NCBI GenBank assembly: GCA_037147235.1
Contig: JBAWVO010000118.1
Location: forward strand, 1-18,018
Direction: 5' to 3'
Origin: JANXQG01 sp037147235
GTDB lineage: Bacteria > Planctomycetota > Planctomycetia > Pirellulales > Thermoguttaceae
DNA length: 18,018 bases
The notes under the pieces were generated by a model. The model searched no databases. It saw only the letters and a program-made list of their open reading frames with translations, and was not told the DNA's origin. Below are positions 14,738 to 18,018 of the stretch, piece after piece. A program made the translations under genes and the position numbers. Position 1 is the stretch's first letter; each line of letters opens with the position of its first letter.

Positions 14738-15580
14738 ATGTCCCGTTGGCCTCTCGGAGTTTTTGCCAGCGTCGATGCCGGTTTCGGCGTTCATCTTAGC
14801 GTGGCCCACGAGTTGGGTGTGCCGACGATCCAGCTTCATGCCCCGCGCACCACGAGCCGCACTCCGCAGCGTGCCCGCGAGTTCCTTGCCCACGTGACGG
14901 ACCTGGGCATGAAAATTACCGTCGTCTTCGGCGGTTTTGAAGGCGAGAGCTATGCCGATATTCCCACGGTCAAGCGGACGGTAGGCCTGGTTCCGCCCGA
15001 AACCCGCGTGGCTCGGGTGAAAGAGATGAAAGAGATTGCCGACTTCACCCGTCTGCTGGGTGTGGATGTCGTCGGTCTGCACCTCGGCTTTGTGCCGCAC
15101 GACGCATCGGACCCGATCCATGGGCAGGTGCTTGCCGTAACCCGCGATCTTTGCAACCACTGCCTGGCGCAGAACCAGCGCGTCCATCTCGAAACCGGTC
15201 AGGAGTCGGCCGATACCCTCTTGAAGTTTTTGGCCGATACCGGTTGCGACAATTTGTTCGTCAACTTCGATCCGGCGAACATGATACTTTACGGCTCCGG
15301 CGATCCGATCGATGCCCTGAAAAAAGTCGGCCGTTACGTGCGGAGCGTACACTGCAAAGACGCCAAGTGGGCAGAGCGGCCCGGCGAAGAGTGGGGCACC
15401 GAGGTGCCCTTGGGCCAAGGCGACGTTGGCATGGAGCGGTTCCTCCGGATGCTCAAGGATATCGGCTACGACGGTCCTTTGACGATCGAACGCGAGATTC
15501 CGCAAGATCCCGAGCGGCAGAAGCAGGAGATCGGCTCCGGCATGCGGCTCCTGGATGGGCTGAAGGCGAAGATTCTGTAG
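14738..15580 (+). CDS. Sugar phosphate isomerase/epimerase-like TIM-barrel protein
   Basis: A 280-residue member of the xylose-isomerase-like TIM-barrel (AP endonuclease 2) superfamily, whose members isomerise or epimerise sugars or inosose-type compounds using a divalent metal. Candidate metal ligands in the usual order are E152 (HLETGQE), D178 (NFDPAN), H205 (VHCKD) and E251 (IEREI). GLHLGFVP (113-120) is another barrel-strand motif. No signal peptide or membrane segment is seen, so it should act in the cytoplasm. AAGGAG lies six bases before the chosen ATG; an in-frame GTG at 14720 lacks such a site. It follows the two oxidoreductase genes on the same strand, a pairing common in sugar and inositol catabolism. 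It ends 6 bp from the convergent transporter gene. The exact substrate is unknown. Confidence 0.88.
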   Translation: MSRWPLGVFASVDAGFGVHLSVAHELGVPTIQLHAPRTTSRTPQRAREFLAHVTDLGMKITVVFGGFEGESYADIPTVKRTVGLVPPETRVARVKEMKEIADFTRLLGVDVVGLHLGFVPHDASDPIHGQVLAVTRDLCNHCLAQNQRVHLETGQESADTLLKFLADTGCDNLFVNFDPANMILYGSGDPIDALKKVGRYVRSVHCKDAKWAERPGEEWGTEVPLGQGDVGMERFLRMLKDIGYDGPLTIEREIPQDPERQKQEIGSGMRLLDGLKAKIL

Positions 15581-15586
15581 ACATTT

Positions 15587-17230
15587 TCAATGTCCCTTGG
15601 AAGTGCTCACGCCCTGCAATGAACTCGCGCCGCTCAGCAAAGGCCAACAGAAGGAGACAATGGTAATCACTCCGAAGCAAACCAAGGGCACGATAAAGCC
15701 CTTTGACATGTTATAGTGATCGCCCACCCAGCCCATGACCTTCGGCATCATCGCCCCGCCGGTGATGCCCATGACGATGAACGATGAAGCCATCTTCGCC
15801 TTGGATCCCAGTCCGTAAATGCCGAGGGCAAAGATCGTTGGAAACATGATCGACATGAAGAAGAAGGAGAGGAACACGGCCGCCAGCGACAACCAGCTAA
15901 TCTTCAGATACACCACCACCATCAATAAAGTGTTGATCAGAGCGTAGACTCCCAGCGTTTTGTGGGCCGATGCCTTGCGAAGGATCACCGATCCGGAAAA
16001 CCGCCCAAGCATGAATAACGTGAAACCGATGGCCAGCAGTTTGGTCGCTCCCTGCTCGTTTACAAAATATGTGCCGTCTCGCAGTTCCACGCCGGCTTCC
16101 CCGCCGAGGATCATCGAATTGCTGAACCCATCGCCGACGGGAGGAATCTCGGCAACAATGTAGTTGATGAAAAACGAGAAAATTCCAGCCTGGGCCGCCA
16201 CATAAAGGAATTGTGCCAACGTGAACGAGGCGAAGTGGGGGTGCGACCAGATGTTTTGGTTGTGAATCCGGATCGCCACGGGAATGAGCACTACTGCGGC
16301 TAGCAGTGCCGCTACACACGTAATGGCCCAGGTCAGAATCCAGGGAGCATTGTCCTTGGTGACGTCCTCCACGCTCAGACGAAGGAGCGGGGCAATCTGA
16401 GAGGCAAGCCCCGTCATTCTCTCTCCAACATCGAATACGTTGGCCATCAGAAACCCAAGAAGGGCGGCGCAAATGCCGATGAATACACCCACGTTGAGAA
16501 CCATAAGAATATAGGAGAGCAAACGATTTACCTTGCGGTCGTCATCGTAGGCTTGCATGGGATTTGCAGAGTCTTCATCGATGTGACAGGCATCCACACC
16601 GACGAGATCCGGCAGCTTGATGAATGCGAAAATGATGGTCAACACGATCACTCCGCCCGCAATCCAGGCGTAGGGAATCCAGAGGCTTTGGTGTGCTGCC
16701 TCCACGCCCGCACTGGAATAAAAGAACACTCCGCCCACAATGGGGCCCAGCACCCAGCCAACTCCGTTGAACGATTGGGCCAGGTTGATTCGCGTGGCGG
16801 CATACTCGGGCGAGCCCAGCACAGTGGTATACGGATTGGCGACCGTTTCCAGGAACGTCAATCCCATGGCGATAAAACATACGCCCAGCAGAAACGCCCA
16901 GAACGTGGCGATATGTGTTGCTGGAATAAACCACAGACAGCCCGCTGCCACCATGACAAGGCCCGCGATAATTCCACCCTTATAGCCCAACTTTTTGGCA
17001 AGCACGCCGGCCGGAATCGCCATGAGAAAATATCCGACATAATGGGCAAACTGAATCCAGGCTGAATCTGCCTTGCTAAGATGCAGATAATCCTGGAAGT
17101 GCTTGTCCATGACGTCGATCATGCCGTTGCACAACGCCCACAAGAAGAACAATGAACTGACGAGCGCAAAAACAAAAAACATATTTTTGCCGTCAGCCGT
17201 TATAAAGAGACCTTTCTTTGGCGTACTCAT
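15587..17230 (-). CDS. FucP-type MFS sugar:proton symporter with extra central segment
   Basis: An inner-membrane transporter of the major facilitator superfamily, fucose/glucose/galactose permease type. Helix 1 with FFLWALCNGMIDVMDKHFQ and the helix-4 motif LETVANPY (E128, matching the proton-coupling Glu of FucP) place it. AQFLYVAAQAGIFSFFINY (339-357) corresponds to the FucP helix 7 motif. The length is 547 residues against about 410-440 for FucP. The excess lies mainly at about 225-325, where two additional hydrophobic segments (about 236-262 and 296-322) suggest 14 rather than 12 helices. AGGAG lies just before the ATG. It converges on the isomerase gene and probably imports the sugar handled by that cluster. 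Specificity cannot be read from sequence. Confidence 0.9.
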   Translation of the reverse strand: MSTPKKGLFITADGKNMFFVFALVSSLFFLWALCNGMIDVMDKHFQDYLHLSKADSAWIQFAHYVGYFLMAIPAGVLAKKLGYKGGIIAGLVMVAAGCLWFIPATHIATFWAFLLGVCFIAMGLTFLETVANPYTTVLGSPEYAATRINLAQSFNGVGWVLGPIVGGVFFYSSAGVEAAHQSLWIPYAWIAGGVIVLTIIFAFIKLPDLVGVDACHIDEDSANPMQAYDDDRKVNRLLSYILMVLNVGVFIGICAALLGFLMANVFDVGERMTGLASQIAPLLRLSVEDVTKDNAPWILTWAITCVAALLAAVVLIPVAIRIHNQNIWSHPHFASFTLAQFLYVAAQAGIFSFFINYIVAEIPPVGDGFSNSMILGGEAGVELRDGTYFVNEQGATKLLAIGFTLFMLGRFSGSVILRKASAHKTLGVYALINTLLMVVVYLKISWLSLAAVFLSFFFMSIMFPTIFALGIYGLGSKAKMASSFIVMGITGGAMMPKVMGWVGDHYNMSKGFIVPLVCFGVITIVSFCWPLLSGASSLQGVSTSKGH

Positions 17231-17325
17231 AAATCTCCTATTACCTGAATGTTGCGCATTTCAAACGCAGGGATTATCGGCAATACCTGACTAAGGAACT
17301 AGGCCCAGGATTTGCGGAAACCCCT

Positions 17326-17354
17326 ATTTTGGCTGTTTGGCTGGAAATTGTCAA
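17326..17354 (-). promoter_or_regulatory. Promoter candidate for the MFS gene
   Basis: On the minus strand TTGACA (17349-17354) lies 17 bp before CAAAAT (17326-17331), a perfect -35 and a four-of-six -10. Transcription would start near 17319, giving a leader of about 90 nt. Confidence 0.45.
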
Positions 17355-17394
17355 GGCATTCAGGGGCGACGAATCAATAAGTATCGCAAGAAAA

Positions 17395-17419
17395 GTAGTA
17401 GGCACACTCCGTGTGCCGT
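17395..17419. repeat. Short palindromic repeat (GGCACAC-TCC-GTGTGCC)
   Basis: GGCACAC (17401-17407) and GTGTGCC (17411-17417) form a 7-bp stem with a TCC loop, preceded by GTAGTA. It resembles a short dispersed repeat I recall from planctomycete intergenic DNA. Confidence 0.55.
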
Positions 17420-17496
17420 CCGTTACCGCTTGGCAAGTGCGCAAAACCTGACCGTTAGCGATTTGCCAGTCATTACGGGGGTGGCAGCGAATCTGG

Positions 17497-17559
17497 GGTG
17501 CGGCCGTCCCGGCTGCCTGGTTCAACCACAACATCTTGGACAGGCGGGACGCCCGCACC
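17497..17559. repeat. Imperfect inverted repeat (GGTGCGGGCGTCCCGCC type)
   Basis: GGTGCGGCCGTCCCGG (from 17497) is an imperfect inverted copy of CAGGCGGGACGCCCGCACC (17541-17559). A small TGGTT-CA-ACCA palindrome lies between them. It is another repeat-type hairpin, and it accounts for accidental open frames across 17274-17690. Confidence 0.55.
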
Positions 17560-17563
17560 ACAA

Positions 17564-18018
17564 TTATCCGCAAACCCAGCGGAGAGCCGATTTTTGATGT
17601 TGGTTCCGAGATGCGGTTGACGGCGCAACTGTGGCTGGACATATCGGTCGAGCTTGATTTCCACAAACGACCGCTGTTGCGTGTCCAACTCTCGTACGTT
17701 CCGCAGGAACTCGACTGAATAAGGGTGCTGACAAGCCGATCACGTCACTTGATCGACAGACAGCATGAGGGTTGCTAAATTTCGGCCGGGTCTTGAGATT
17801 CTCGTCGCAAATCGCTAATGTCACATACCTGTGCAAGACCAGCCACCGCAGATTGCTTTTGTCCGAGCCCATATCCACTAAGTGCGACAGTTGCAGGGAA
17901 AATTCCCAGGGATCAATTTTCAGATCCAGTGCGCAAGCGAAGGCTTTCCACAAGGCGACAAGCACTATACTGTCCGCGGTTGAGATTGTCCCAATCCATA
18001 CCAGCCCGAAGCGCAAGC
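17564..18018 (-). pseudogene. Partial or decayed hypothetical gene at the window edge
   Basis: The minus-strand frame is open from the window edge to about 17564. Its first part contains DPWEFSLQLSHLVDMGSDKS followed by NLRWLVLHRYV. I recall a planctomycete protein family with a very similar WEF-----L---G----DLRWLV--GY pattern, so the part from 18016 down to about 17740 may be genuine coding sequence. Past that point the sequence becomes arginine- and cysteine-rich and loses any protein-like character. Another frame (17620-17720) looks better there, with FVEIKLDRYVQPQLRR, which suggests a frameshift or degradation. The gene start is outside the window. No function can be given. Confidence 0.3.

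Noticed and set aside
14705..15505. 266-codon minus-strand frame opposite the TIM-barrel gene
   Set aside because: Antisense shadow; the plus strand holds the metal-ligand motifs in the right order.
17274..17666. 130-codon minus-strand frame upstream of the MFS gene
   Set aside because: It runs through two palindromic repeats and the putative promoter, and its translation has no recognisable domain.

Overview
The window looks like chromosomal DNA of a planctomycete, probably of the Pirellulales type. The basis is recall of gene families, not a database search. Four things point that way: a fused aroD-aroE enzyme, a pilin-like DUF1559 protein ending in the H-X9-DG motif, several Tat-exported Gfo/Idh/MocA oxidoreductases, and intergenic gaps packed with GC-rich palindromic repeats.

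Left block (286-6113, minus strand). Six genes sit head to tail with short gaps or overlaps and could be one transcript: an 89-residue conserved hypothetical protein, a sigma-54-type response regulator, mutL, a small antitoxin-like gene, a MazF/PemK-like toxin, and a bifunctional 3-dehydroquinate dehydratase/shikimate dehydrogenase. The toxin stop codon overlaps the aroDE start codon (ATGA), so a toxin-antitoxin pair lies inside a DNA-repair and aromatic-biosynthesis operon. A TTGACC-N17-TAAGAT promoter lies just upstream. Downstream of aroDE are a 13-unit heptad array and a short membrane-protein remnant.

Middle block (6235-9835, plus strand). A stand-alone Tat-exported Gfo/Idh/MocA oxidoreductase is followed by two copies of a MITE-like palindromic element. 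Next comes a DUF1559 gene with a perfect-hexamer promoter (TTGACA-N18-TATAAT), a leader of about 200 nt that carries an attenuator-like hairpin, a near-perfect Shine-Dalgarno sequence and a strong intrinsic terminator.

Right block (10028-17230). A DoxX-family membrane protein appears to start at CTG and has a very large soluble insertion and a C-terminal cysteine cluster. It is translationally coupled (ATGA) to a Tat-exported Gfo/Idh/MocA protein. A paralogue of that protein follows, lacking the Tat signal and the usual catalytic Lys and His, and then a sugar-phosphate isomerase/epimerase-like TIM barrel. A FucP-type sugar transporter converges on the isomerase from the other strand. I infer a sugar uptake and oxidation/epimerisation module in which the DoxX protein could link exported oxidoreductases to the membrane. 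This is the best candidate for an undescribed system here.

Right edge (17231-18018). This holds the transporter promoter region, two more palindromic repeats and what looks like a decayed or partial planctomycete hypothetical gene. I saw no tRNA, rRNA, CRISPR array, complete insertion sequence or origin.
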